Positions 8,345 to 16,228 are shown, counted from the stretch's first letter. The stretch is 23,772 bases of DNA from SG8-41 sp035456985 (GCA_035456985.1 DATICE010000109.1:1-23772); one strand, 5' to 3'. Numbers and translations are program-made. Notes: generated from the letters alone by a model not told the origin.

Positions 8345-9328
8345 TCATTCGCCGCGAATTTTTGCCAGCTTGACCACCTTTTCCCACTGGTCGCGCTCGG
8401 ACTTAAGGTGTGCGGCGAATTCCTGCGGTGAGCTCGCGATGCCTTCAGTCCCGTCGAGCGCCAGCCTCTTGGCGACCTCCGGCCGCTGCACCGCCTTGAC
8501 GATTTCCCGGTGCAGGCGCTCGATCACGGGCCGCGGTGTCCCGCGCGGCGCAAGCATGCCGTGCCATTGGGTCACGATGAACCCCGGCACTCCGGATTCA
8601 ATCATCGTCGGCAGGTCGGGCGCCATCTTCGCGCGCGCAGCGCTGGCAATCGCGATCGGCTTGAGTTTCTGGGTCCGGACCTGCGCGAAGACCGAGCCGG
8701 CGGAGAGAAAGCTCATCTGCACCCTGCCCGACAGCATGTCGGGCAACGCGGCCCCCACCCCCTTGTACGGGATGTGCACCAGCTGCGTGCCGGTAGTTAT
8801 TGCGAATAGCTCGCCCGCGAGGTGCGCCAGCGAGGCGTTGCCCGTCGACGCGTAATTGAGCTTGCCCGGGTTCGCCTTCGCATACGCGACCAGCTCCTTC
8901 ACGGTCTTGGCCGGCAGTCCGGGATACGCGGTAAGCAGGTATGGCGCGGCGGCGACCTGGGAAACCGCGTCAAAGTCGCGGTACAGGTCGTAGCGCGTCT
9001 TGTTGACGATTCCATAGACGACCAGGCTCGCGCTGAGAAACATCAGCGTGTAGCCGTCCGGCGCGGCCTGAGAGGAAAGCTCCGCTGCAATGCTTCCACT
9101 CGCGCCCGCACGGTTGTCCACGACTACGGATTGACCCAGTGCTTCACCGAGCGGAGTGGCGACTTGCCGCGCGACAAAATCGAGGCCCCCGCCCGCACCC
9201 GACGCGACGATCAACCTGACTGGCTTGGTCGGATACGTCGCCGCCGGTTGCGCGGAACCGTGCGGTATCGGGAGGACAGACGCCGCAACCAGTCCCACGA
9301 CGGGACCGATCCGCGATAGTCCGCTCAT
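8345..9328 (-). CDS. Bug/TctC-family periplasmic substrate-binding protein (2)
   Basis: A 327-residue exported solute receptor of the Bug family. The signal peptide (about residues 1-26, ending HGSA) precedes QPAATYPTKPV. Family segments seen are SGAGGGLDFVAR, VVVDNRAGASGSIAAE, APDGYTL, HIPYKGVGAALPDMLSG and APRGTPRPVIERL. The glycine-rich first loop reads ASGAGGG instead of the more common PFPPGGS, suggesting different ligand contacts from the other two receptors here. The frame stays open well upstream, but the ATG at 9328 has AGGAG just before it and begins the signal peptide. The gene sits 34 bases after the MAPEG gene and 28 before the FAH-family enzyme, so it is the receptor most tightly linked to the enzymes. 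Confidence 0.93.
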   Translation of the reverse strand: MSGLSRIGPVVGLVAASVLPIPHGSAQPAATYPTKPVRLIVASGAGGGLDFVARQVATPLGEALGQSVVVDNRAGASGSIAAELSSQAAPDGYTLMFLSASLVVYGIVNKTRYDLYRDFDAVSQVAAAPYLLTAYPGLPAKTVKELVAYAKANPGKLNYASTGNASLAHLAGELFAITTGTQLVHIPYKGVGAALPDMLSGRVQMSFLSAGSVFAQVRTQKLKPIAIASAARAKMAPDLPTMIESGVPGFIVTQWHGMLAPRGTPRPVIERLHREIVKAVQRPEVAKRLALDGTEGIASSPQEFAAHLKSERDQWEKVVKLAKIRGE

Positions 9329-9362
9329 TGCGCTCCTTCCTTTGAAACTCCGGCCTACCCTA

Positions 9363-9752
9363 CTACGCCAGGATCTTGTACGCGAGGGTGAGCTGGCACG
9401 CCCAACCGACCGTGAACGCCAGCGTGCGAATCCATGGAATCGCGAAAGTGTAGGCGACAGCATGTACCACACGCGCCCAGAAATAGATAATGCTGGCCAT
9501 CGCCGTCGCCTCTCCCTTGACGCCGGCGACGTGCGCAACAAGCACCAGCGCCGCAAATACGACCAGGTTTTCGACACCGTTGTAGTGCGCCGCCTTCAAC
9601 CGCGTCGCCCAGGCCGCCATCGGCTTCGGATTCTCGGGATATCCGACGGCGTCCACCAGGCCGCGAACCATGATCATGTTAAGGATGTAGGGCATCCAGA
9701 TCAGCGCGTTGAGCGTGGCGACGAGTGCCAGGTACTTGAGCTCGGTCGTCAT
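9363..9752 (-). CDS. MAPEG family membrane protein
   Basis: A 129-residue integral membrane protein with four predicted helices (about 6-28, 60-78, 85-104 and 107-127), matching the MAPEG family (membrane-associated proteins in eicosanoid and glutathione metabolism). The HYNGVENLVVFAALVLVAH segment and YFWARVVHAVAY are characteristic. Bacterial members are usually uncharacterised; some have glutathione transferase or peroxidase activity. An in-frame TTG at 9767 exists, but a strong GGAGGAG (9765-9759) lies six bases before the ATG at 9752, so that start is chosen. It sits between two Bug receptor genes in the operon, where it could help handle an electrophilic intermediate; that role is inference. 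Confidence 0.9.
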   Translation of the reverse strand: MTTELKYLALVATLNALIWMPYILNMIMVRGLVDAVGYPENPKPMAAWATRLKAAHYNGVENLVVFAALVLVAHVAGVKGEATAMASIIYFWARVVHAVAYTFAIPWIRTLAFTVGWACQLTLAYKILA

Positions 9753-9813
9753 GTGCTTCTCCTCCAATTCCTGTTGCGTGAGCGGTCAGCCTGCACCTGA
9801 TGCTCCCTGCCCT

Positions 9814-10800
9814 TCATTGACCTGCGCGGATGTTAGCCACCCGGGCAACTTCCTTCCACTTTGCCATTTCCGCCGGAATCATCTTCTGGACCTCGGCGGG
9901 CGTCCGGAAATCGGCCTCGACGCCTTCCGCCCGGAAGCGCTTCAGGGTCACCGGATCGTCCAGGTACCGCTTCAACTCCGCGTTGAGCTTCCCGATCACG
10001 CCTCGGGGGGTGCCGGCGGGCGCCGCGATGGCCCACCAGTTGTTGGCCTCGTAGCCGGTGAGGCCGGCTTCAGCGATGGTCGGAACATCCGGCGCCGCGG
10101 TTGCGCGCCTGGAGCCGCTCGTCGCAAGGGGCGTGAGCCGGCCCGACTTCAGATGCGGCAGCGTCTGGACCAGCGAGCCGAGGTTGACGTGCGCCTGCCC
10201 GCCCATCACGTCCAGCAGGGCGGGGAAACCGCCCTTGTAGATCACGATCAGCATCTTCGTGCCCGACATGTGATTGAAGAGCTCGCTCGCCATCTGGGCA
10301 AAACCACCCGAGGTGGCGAGCGTGAGCTTTCCGGGGTTGGCCCTGCCGTAGGCGATCAGCTCTTTCGCCGAACTGACCTTGAGCGCCGGCCCGACCGAGA
10401 GCACGCTCGGGCCATACCCCAGCGTTCCCACCCAGGAAAAGGACTTGTGCGGATCGTAGGGCACCTTGCGCGTTACCGCGTTTACGGCGAACGCCGCCGA
10501 AGCGATAAGCAGCGTGTAGCCGTCGGGCTGCGCGCGCGAGGCAATCTCCGTGCCGATGATGGCGTCCGCTCCCGGGCGGTTGTCCACCACCACCTGCTTG
10601 CCCATGCGCTCCGTGAGGTATTGCGCGAAGTAGCGGCCCATGATGTCGTTGCTGCCGCCGGGCGGGAACGGAATGATGAGCCGGACCGGCCGCGCGGGAT
10701 ATCCGGCAGCCGAATCCTCCGGCGAGCCGCGCTCCGCCGAATGCACGCTGCCCGCGACGCCGAGCAGCACGGTGAACCACACCGCGAGAGCCGATTTCAT
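9814..10800 (-). CDS. Bug/TctC-family periplasmic substrate-binding protein (3)
   Basis: A 328-residue periplasmic receptor of the Bug family and probably the first gene of the minus-strand operon. The signal peptide ends near residue 22 (SVHSA) and is followed by an unusual 12-residue polar stretch (ERGSPEDSAAGY) before the first strand. Motifs are PFPPGGSNDIMGR, VVVDNRPGADAIIGTE, QPDGYTLL, IYKGGFPALLDVMGG and APAGTPRGVIGKL. The start at 10800 is supported by GGGGAG at SD distance. The three Bug proteins in this operon clearly differ from each other, so they are not recent duplicates. The 134 bases upstream, before the RRM gene, hold no gene and no convincing promoter or terminator. Confidence 0.93.
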   Translation of the reverse strand: MKSALAVWFTVLLGVAGSVHSAERGSPEDSAAGYPARPVRLIIPFPPGGSNDIMGRYFAQYLTERMGKQVVVDNRPGADAIIGTEIASRAQPDGYTLLIASAAFAVNAVTRKVPYDPHKSFSWVGTLGYGPSVLSVGPALKVSSAKELIAYGRANPGKLTLATSGGFAQMASELFNHMSGTKMLIVIYKGGFPALLDVMGGQAHVNLGSLVQTLPHLKSGRLTPLATSGSRRATAAPDVPTIAEAGLTGYEANNWWAIAAPAGTPRGVIGKLNAELKRYLDDPVTLKRFRAEGVEADFRTPAEVQKMIPAEMAKWKEVARVANIRAGQ

Positions 10801-10934
10801 GCTGATCTCCCCTGTTCGACTTTCCGCACGATACGCCTGTTGGGCGCCCGAATGGAAACCGGGGCAATCAGGATGTCCAGGTGCTTGAATTTTCTCCTGG
10901 TGACGTCCGACCTATGGACGGCCCGGATCGGAGG

Positions 10935-11198
10935 CTACCGCCGGCGGCCGCGCTCGATACGGGGCCGCGCCTCGTTCACCTTCAGCGGTCGTCCCGCGAA
11001 CTCCTTGCCGTTGAGCCCGGCGATCGCGTCACGGGACTGCTGCTTGCCGGGCATCTCGACGAAACCGAAGCCCTTGCCCTTGCCGGTGAACAGTTCCCGC
11101 ACGACTTGCACCGATCCGACCTGACCGAACGGCTTGAACAGTTCCACGATTTCCGCCTCGGTCACGTCGGGGCCGAGGTTGCCCACGAAGATATCCAT
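10935..11198 (-). CDS. RRM-domain RNA-binding protein
   Basis: An 87-residue protein consisting of one RNA recognition motif plus a short arginine-rich tail (RIERGRRR). RNP2 is IFVGNL (3-8) and RNP1 is KGFGFVEM (42-49) with the aromatic residues needed for RNA stacking. Small RRM proteins of this kind occur in cyanobacteria and many proteobacteria and are often cold-induced RNA chaperones. The ATG at 11198 lies one base after the stop of the cold-shock gene, and its likely SD (GAGG) is inside the last codons of that gene, so translation is probably coupled. The long glycine-rich tail of cyanobacterial Rbp proteins is absent. Confidence 0.93.
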   Translation of the reverse strand: MDIFVGNLGPDVTEAEIVELFKPFGQVGSVQVVRELFTGKGKGFGFVEMPGKQQSRDAIAGLNGKEFAGRPLKVNEARPRIERGRRR

Positions 11199-11199
11199 G

Positions 11200-11409
11200 T
11201 CAAACAGCCCTCAGGTTGGTCGCGGAAGACTTGCCATCATTGCCCTTCTGCACGTCGAACGATACTTTCTGGTTCTCGCTCAACGTGCCGAGACCCGCGG
11301 CCTGGACCGCGGAGATGTGCACGAACACGTCCTTCGAGCCGTCGTCGGGGCGGATGAAGCCGAAGCCCCTGCTGCTGTTGAAAAACTTTACGGTGCCAAT
11401 CGTAGGCAT
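11200..11409 (-). CDS. cold-shock protein (CspA family)
   Basis: A 69-residue cold-shock-domain protein, an RNA/ssDNA-binding chaperone that melts secondary structure in mRNA. RNP1 reads RGFGFIRP (14-21) and RNP2 reads VFVHIS (28-33), and the protein starts with the usual GTVKFFN strand. Length is standard. The ATG at 11409 has GGAG six bases upstream. It begins a two-gene unit with the RRM protein. The leader before it is 135 bases to the next gene and contains a GC-rich hairpin, which is in keeping with the structured leaders of cold-shock mRNAs. Proteobacteria carry several csp paralogues, so a specific csp letter cannot be given. Confidence 0.95.
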   Translation of the reverse strand: MPTIGTVKFFNSSRGFGFIRPDDGSKDVFVHISAVQAAGLGTLSENQKVSFDVQKGNDGKSSATNLRAV

Positions 11410-11431
11410 GATGTACTCCGGAAGTGGCGTG

Positions 11432-11454
11432 GCCGCGCGCGATAATCGCGCGGC
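11432..11454 (-). promoter_or_regulatory. hairpin in the cold-shock mRNA leader
   Basis: An 8-bp perfect inverted repeat (GCCGCGCG / CGCGCGGC) with a 7-base loop lies 22 bases upstream of the cold-shock start codon. No T-run follows it, so it is not a terminator. In the transcript it would form a stable GC stem just before the ribosome-binding site (GGAG at about 11419-11416). Cold-shock leaders are known to fold and control translation with temperature; that this stem does so is inferred from position. Confidence 0.45.
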
Positions 11455-11535
11455 ATCAAAGAACCTGTGGGAGAGGACTGAGACTACCAGCCGGGCACGA
11501 GCTGCTTGCAGACCCAGAGCGTTTTCGACCCCCGC

Positions 11536-11564
11536 ATTATGCGCCTAACGCGCTTGCGAAGGAA
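11536..11564 (-). promoter_or_regulatory. candidate sigma-70 promoter for the cold-shock/RRM pair
   Basis: On the minus strand, CATAAT (11541-11536) matches the -10 consensus at five of six bases. A weak -35, TTCCTT (11564-11559), lies exactly 17 bases upstream. Transcription would start near 11529 and give a leader of about 120 bases, the long-leader layout typical of cspA-type genes. The elements overlap the 3' end of the preceding gene. The -35 is poor, so the call is tentative. Confidence 0.3.
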
Positions 11565-12435
11565 TCGCCTGTTTCAGCGTGCCGTGCGCCACCCGCAGGA
11601 ACTCGTTATTGAGCGTGTGCGCGAGCCGTCGCACGGCATCGTCGATGCTTCCCGGATTTTCCTTGATCACGTCTTCCACGTGATCATTCGCCAATTTGCC
11701 CGCCATCACCCACGTGATGTACAGCCCCTCGCTGCGCCCGAATCTTTCCGAATCGAACTTGGCGAGACCGGCATCCGTCAACCCGTAGTCGACCACCCCG
11801 TAGGGAGTTACGACCTTGTGCTTGATGGTTCCCCGGCCTTGACGGCGCCGGTGATAGCGCGATGTCACGTCCATCATGAAATGAACGTCGCTGGGGCTCG
11901 GCATCGAAAATATCAGATCGGTAATCCATCGCGGATCGAGCGCTGTGCCCCCGTCGGCCGGCGCGGCCCGCGGGCAGCCGGGGTGCGCCGCGCACTCAAA
12001 GTATTTCAGCGGATGAAAATGAATGACGTGAATTTCCGGGTTTTCGGCCATGAGCGCCTCGAGGTACGTCATGTCCACGCGCAGAAAGGCGCTGTCGGTT
12101 TCGGATTTCTCCTCGCGGCCGATCTCGTGCCATTGACAATCCCGAGATCCGTGCGCGCGCGGAAGGAACGCCCACATTTCCTCGAAGTCCGAGCGTCTCA
12201 GAATCCCCGCTATTTCCCGGATGCCGTCCGCCTCGCACACACCGATGACGACGTAGCGCTCGCTGACGGAAATGTTGGCCAGCAGGCGCGGCGAATACCA
12301 GACCTGGCGGTCGGGCTCACCTGCGGATCCGGAAGCGCTCCGCGGATCGTCCGCGCCGATCGCGGCCCTCGCAAAACCCGCCAAGCCACATGCCAACAGC
12401 AGAACGAAAGCCGGCACAGGCCACGTTTTTTGCAT
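11545..12435 (-). CDS. exported protein of unknown function with a JAMM-like H-x-H-P ... S-x-x-D pattern
   Basis: I do not recognise this 296-residue protein. It has an export signal: a hydrophobic stretch around PVPAFVLLLACGLAG. Cleavage could be by signal peptidase I at ARA (22-24) or, since LLAC (13-16) fits a lipobox, as a lipoprotein at Cys16. The mature part contains IHVIHFHP (His139, His141) and, after a 37-residue insertion with Cys148 and Cys154, the sequence SMPSPSDVHFMMDV (Ser180, Asp183), followed by a strand-rich VVTPYGVVDYGLT. The H-x-H-P plus S-x-x-D arrangement resembles the zinc site of JAB/MPN (JAMM) peptidases, but the spacing is much longer than usual and the catalytic glutamate is not certain. 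There is no SD; a TATGCT -10-like hexamer five bases before the ATG raises the possibility of leaderless translation. It is divergent from the dehydrogenase gene. Confidence 0.75.
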   Translation of the reverse strand: MQKTWPVPAFVLLLACGLAGFARAAIGADDPRSASGSAGEPDRQVWYSPRLLANISVSERYVVIGVCEADGIREIAGILRRSDFEEMWAFLPRAHGSRDCQWHEIGREEKSETDSAFLRVDMTYLEALMAENPEIHVIHFHPLKYFECAAHPGCPRAAPADGGTALDPRWITDLIFSMPSPSDVHFMMDVTSRYHRRRQGRGTIKHKVVTPYGVVDYGLTDAGLAKFDSERFGRSEGLYITWVMAGKLANDHVEDVIKENPGSIDDAVRRLAHTLNNEFLRVAHGTLKQAIPSQAR

Positions 12436-12498
12436 GTCTAAGCATACGCGGGAAAAGTTACACTAGCCACCTTCACCCACTGGAAGCAGGAAACAACC
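12436..12498. promoter_or_regulatory. divergent promoter region upstream of the dehydrogenase/MoxR operon
   Basis: These 63 bases separate the exported-protein gene (minus) from the first gene of the long plus-strand operon. On the plus strand TACACT (12459-12464) is a fair -10 candidate without a good -35. On the minus strand TATGCT lies just before the ATG at 12435. As the eight plus-strand genes downstream show no larger gap, the main promoter of the whole operon is most likely here; this rests on layout rather than on strong consensus matches. Confidence 0.4.
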
Positions 12499-13479
12499 AT
12501 GACGGACGCCAAAGTCGTCTTCCTCCACGGGTTGCATCCGCGCATCGTCGAGGCCATCATCTCGTTCAACCCCGCCGGCTTCGCCACGACCGTGGTGGAC
12601 GGCAAGTCCCCGGAAGCGCAACAGGTGGCGGCGGTCAGGGACGCCGACTTCATCATGGCGTTCCGCGCGACGCTCACCGAGCAGATACTGCGGTCGGCCG
12701 GCAAAGCCCGGCTGGTGCAGATACTTTCCGCGGGCTACGACCGCATCAACCTCAAGCTCTTGCGCGAGCTGAAGATACCGTGCGCGAACAACGGCGGGGC
12801 AAATTCCTGGGCGGTGGCCGATCACGCCGTGCTCGCGATGCTGTCCCTCTACCGGCGGCTCAACGCGGCGGACCGGGCGGTGCGCGAGGGGCGCTGGAGC
12901 GCCGCGATCGACGGCATGAACACCTTTGAAATGGCGGGGAAGGTCGTGGGCATCCTCGGGTTCGGTAACATCGGCCAGAAGGTTGCCCGGCGGGTCCAGG
13001 CCTTCGACGCGATCGTCCAGTATTACGACAAGTTTCCGCTCCCGCCCGAACGCGAGCGCGAGTTGAAGGCCAGACGGGTCTCGCTCGAGGAGCTGTTTCG
13101 TACCTCGGACATCATTTCCTGCCACGCGCCGCTCACCAACGAAACGCGCCACGTCGTCAACCGCGAGCGCCTCGCGATAATGAAACCCACGGCCGTGATC
13201 ATCAACACGAGCCGCGGGCCGGTGGTCGACGAGGTCGCGCTCACCGAAGCGCTGCAGCAGAAGCGCATCGCGGGCGCCGGCCTCGACGTATTCGAGAAGG
13301 AGCCGGTCGATTCCGCCAATCCGCTCCTCAAGCTGGAGAACGTCGTGGTGTCACCCCACAGCGCGGGCACGACCTGGGATACCTGGTTCCGCCGCGCCGA
13401 TTTCGCCTACAAGAACATGAAGCGCGTGTGGGATGGCCAACCCCCGCAGGCCGTCGCAACCGATTACGACGCGGAATGA
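12499..13479 (+). CDS. D-2-hydroxyacid dehydrogenase, NAD-dependent
   Basis: A 326-residue cytoplasmic oxidoreductase of the D-isomer-specific 2-hydroxyacid dehydrogenase family, which interconverts 2-keto and D-2-hydroxy acids. The NAD-binding loop is GILGFGNIGQ (151-160). The catalytic set is complete: Arg239 in INTSRGPVVDE, Glu268 in DVFEKEP and His287 in SPHSAGTTWDTWFRRA. The N-terminal substrate domain carries the ILSAGYDRIN segment. Length is typical. An AGGA lies at SD distance before the ATG at 12499. Its stop overlaps the start of the next gene (ATGA at 13476-13479), so it appears to be the first gene of the MoxR/VWA operon although its chemistry has no obvious link to that system. 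Confidence 0.93.
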   Translation: MTDAKVVFLHGLHPRIVEAIISFNPAGFATTVVDGKSPEAQQVAAVRDADFIMAFRATLTEQILRSAGKARLVQILSAGYDRINLKLLRELKIPCANNGGANSWAVADHAVLAMLSLYRRLNAADRAVREGRWSAAIDGMNTFEMAGKVVGILGFGNIGQKVARRVQAFDAIVQYYDKFPLPPERERELKARRVSLEELFRTSDIISCHAPLTNETRHVVNRERLAIMKPTAVIINTSRGPVVDEVALTEALQQKRIAGAGLDVFEKEPVDSANPLLKLENVVVSPHSAGTTWDTWFRRADFAYKNMKRVWDGQPPQAVATDYDAE

Positions 13480-15428
13480 AACTGAGGGGCCGCTCCCTCC
13501 TCCCGCTGCTCGCGCTGCTATGCGCACCGCCGGCGATCCACGCGGGCGCCGTGGACATCGCCGCGGCGGTGGGATTCACCGACACCTATCAGCCCGGCCG
13601 CTGGACCCCTCTGAGCGTAACCGTGACCAATCACGGTGGAGACCTGAGCGGGGAGCTCGAGGTGCAGGTGAGCGGCGGTGACGAGCTGTACAACCGGCTG
13701 TTCGAAACCATCCACCGGCGCAAGCTGGAGCTCCACCGGGATTCACGCAAGACCCTGCAGTTCACCGTGTTCCTGCAGGGGCTGTCCCATCCGCCGGTGA
13801 TCCGCGTGCGCTCGGGCGAGAGGGAGCTGGCACGAGCGGAGGTTGATCTGCGCACGCGCTTCGCCGCCGAGCGCCTGTTGCTGGTGCTCAGCCGGGATGC
13901 GGATCTCGATTACCTTAACGACGGCACCGCCAACGGCCTGCGAGTGCTCTATCCTCACCCCGAGCTGTTGCCCGTGCACTGGCGGGGATACGACGCCGTA
14001 GCCGCCATCGTGGTGCATGGGTTGTCCATGGAGCGGCTGAGCGCAATTCAGTTCGACGCCCTGCACAAGTGGATTGCGCAAGGCGGGATCCTCGCCGTGT
14101 CCGGCGGACCGGATTACGCACTGCTTCGTAGCACGCGGCTGGCTGCGCTCCTGCCCGGCCGGCCCCTGGGATTGATGCGCGTGAACCCCTCCGACCTCCA
14201 GCGCGCCTTCTCCGCCTCACTCGACGTCTCGCGTCCGGTCCACGTCAATCGGCTCGACTCCTACCGGGGACGTGCGAGCCTGCGCGCAGGGGCTGTGCCG
14301 CTTATCGTAGAGCGCGCGCTCGGCCTCGGGCGGGTGCTCTACCTGACCTTCGATGTGGCAGGCTATCCTTTCAATCGCTGGGACGGCATGCGACGGCTTT
14401 GGCTGGAGAGCCTGCGCTTGCCGCCGGCGCCAGAATTCTCCCTGAGCGCGACGGAACCGGCGCTCGCGAGCCCGCTTATGCCCCTTATCCGTGCCGGGGT
14501 TACGAATTTCCCGTCGCACGCCACGGTGTTCTACTTTCTGGCACTCTATCTGGGGCTACTGCTGGCAGGGTACGGGCTATCCGCGCGCCAGACGCGGCGT
14601 CGCTGGCTGGCAACGCTCTGGAGCTGGGCTGCGCCGGTGCTGTTCACTGCCGCGGCGTGGCTGCTGTTCGGCCCGACCGTATTTCCGCGCGGAGCCACCG
14701 CGGTTGCGGCGGCGCTGATCGAGCCGTTCCCGGACAGCATCTACGCGCGGCTCGCGCTGGATGTGGGCGTGTACTCCAACCGAAGCGGGGCGCTGCATCT
14801 GGAGTACCGCGGTGCTGAGCCGGTGCTGTATCCGACCCGCCAGGTACAGCGAGACGGCAGTGTGGAGAACTGGGTGTTTGGCGAGGGACCACAGCGCTTT
14901 CTCGAGCCGCTGGACCGGCGACGCTACGTGCTGCACGCGCTTGAGGGGGAAGACGTGATCACGTTCAATCTGGACGCCTCGCTGCACGACGAGGCGACGG
15001 GGCTTCAGCTCGTTCTGGACAACGGCAGCGGGCGAACCTTGAAGGACCTCTGGCTGGTGTTCGATGGCTACGCCTACGAGCTCGGTTCCGTTGAGGCCGG
15101 TGCGCGGGTTGAACGTAAGTTCGTCCGTCGTACGCACGGCCTCGAGGTCGGTGAGGCGCCCTGGAAACACGTGCTCAAGCCACACTCCGGGGTTCCGGCG
15201 CAGGCCATGGAACCGACTAGAATTCTGCTCGAGCGCAAGTCGCGGGAAATGCGCGAAAGCGGATATCCCCGCCGGGGTCACGCACTGCTGATCGGCTACA
15301 CGGAGAACCCGTTTCGGCCGGCGGGCTCGAGTGCCGACTGGCCGCGCCGGGAACACGCGCTGGTCGCGTTCCAGGTTCCGGCAAAACCGGGAAATGCTCC
15401 GGCGGGTAAGACGGCAACCGGACGATAG
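13476..15428 (+). CDS. exported membrane protein of a MoxR/Bat-like operon
   Basis: A 650-residue protein with a clear signal peptide (LLPLLALLCAPPAIHA, cleavage near residue 23). Then comes a beta-rich region (about 26-125) beginning FTDTYQPGRWTPLSVTV, a domain resembling a GATase1-like fold (about 130-320, with GGILAVSGGPDYALL and GRVLYLTFDVAGYPFNRWDG), two membrane helices (about 350-368 and 378-398) and a C-terminal domain of about 250 residues rich in beta strands. No cysteine nucleophile is seen, so it is probably structural or ligand-binding. Such proteins accompany MoxR/DUF58/VWA genes; none has a firm function known to me. The open frame extends upstream, but the ATG at 13476 overlaps the dehydrogenase stop and starts the signal peptide. 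The next gene begins five bases after its stop. Confidence 0.85.
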   Translation: MKLRGRSLLPLLALLCAPPAIHAGAVDIAAAVGFTDTYQPGRWTPLSVTVTNHGGDLSGELEVQVSGGDELYNRLFETIHRRKLELHRDSRKTLQFTVFLQGLSHPPVIRVRSGERELARAEVDLRTRFAAERLLLVLSRDADLDYLNDGTANGLRVLYPHPELLPVHWRGYDAVAAIVVHGLSMERLSAIQFDALHKWIAQGGILAVSGGPDYALLRSTRLAALLPGRPLGLMRVNPSDLQRAFSASLDVSRPVHVNRLDSYRGRASLRAGAVPLIVERALGLGRVLYLTFDVAGYPFNRWDGMRRLWLESLRLPPAPEFSLSATEPALASPLMPLIRAGVTNFPSHATVFYFLALYLGLLLAGYGLSARQTRRRWLATLWSWAAPVLFTAAAWLLFGPTVFPRGATAVAAALIEPFPDSIYARLALDVGVYSNRSGALHLEYRGAEPVLYPTRQVQRDGSVENWVFGEGPQRFLEPLDRRRYVLHALEGEDVITFNLDASLHDEATGLQLVLDNGSGRTLKDLWLVFDGYAYELGSVEAGARVERKFVRRTHGLEVGEAPWKHVLKPHSGVPAQAMEPTRILLERKSREMRESGYPRRGHALLIGYTENPFRPAGSSADWPRREHALVAFQVPAKPGNAPAGKTATGR

Positions 15429-15433
15429 GGCGA

Positions 15434-16228
15434 ATGATGCGAAGCAATCCGCTGGTCACCGAGGTTCTGGTCGGGATCACCCGGGCCGGCAAGGCTCAGC
15501 TCGACTATCTCGGCTTGCTTGCGCTGCAGGCAGTGGTGCTGCTTCTTTGGTGGCCGAAAGTCGGGGTGGCGCAGATGCTGGAGAGCGAGCATGGTCCGCA
15601 CACCCTGGCCGCGGCGGTCATGGCCGTGGGCGTCACCACGGCGTACTACGCGCTGCGTGCCGGGGCCGAGGAGTTCCTGTTGCCGGGCCAGCACGGAGTG
15701 CGTGACTGGGCTCTGGCGACTCCCCTTGGTATGGGTCGGGTTCTCCGCGGCTACCTGCTGGGACAGCTCGTTCACAGCCTGTACCTGGTGGCGCTTTCCT
15801 CGCCCCTGCTGCTGATGGCCTTTACGGTTTCCGGGGGCGAATGGGTTGCGCTCGCGTGGTGCCTGGTGGCGGCGCTCATCCAGGCCATGTTCTACCGGGT
15901 GTGTGGTGCGATCACACACCTTGCGATCGGGCAGCATCGCGGCGAGAGTTACTTCAGCGTGCGCGCGATCCTGCTGCTGATGTACGTTCCTGTCGGATGG
16001 TTCGCGCCCGTCGCGAGCCACATTGATTTCACATCCCGCGCGCTCGCCGAGAGCACGGCCACCCGGCCGGAACTTGGGTCCGTGCCCGACGGGTGGGTGT
16101 TCCTGGCTTTCTACGCGGGCTTGAGCGTGCTCGCGACGATCGTGCTGCATCGCATCCTCGCGCGCGCGCGACGCGGCATGGCGGGTCCCAATGACGGCGC
16201 TGCATTCGGCAAGGCGGTTGCGTCATGA
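15434..16228 (+). CDS. ABC-2-like six-helix membrane protein
   Basis: A 264-residue integral inner-membrane protein with about six hydrophobic helices (near 24-42, 57-75, 104-131, 135-157, 175-196 and 219-242). The loop EEFLLPGQHGVRDWALATPL followed by a helix starting GRVLRGYLLGQLVHSLY resembles ABC-2-type permeases, where a coupling segment precedes the third helix. No ABC ATPase gene lies in the window, so it may use an ATPase encoded elsewhere, or may no longer be a transporter. Two adjacent ATGs (15434, 15437) are possible starts and the SD is weak, in keeping with coupled translation. Its stop overlaps the next start by four bases (ATGA). The ABC-2 assignment is tentative. Confidence 0.82.
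   Translation: MMRSNPLVTEVLVGITRAGKAQLDYLGLLALQAVVLLLWWPKVGVAQMLESEHGPHTLAAAVMAVGVTTAYYALRAGAEEFLLPGQHGVRDWALATPLGMGRVLRGYLLGQLVHSLYLVALSSPLLLMAFTVSGGEWVALAWCLVAALIQAMFYRVCGAITHLAIGQHRGESYFSVRAILLLMYVPVGWFAPVASHIDFTSRALAESTATRPELGSVPDGWVFLAFYAGLSVLATIVLHRILARARRGMAGPNDGAAFGKAVAS

Noticed and set aside
10801..10934. Possible promoter or terminator in the gap between the RRM gene and the third Bug gene
   Set aside because: Only a weak TATCGT hexamer without a -35 and a five-base stem (CCAGG/CCTGG) were found; neither is convincing.
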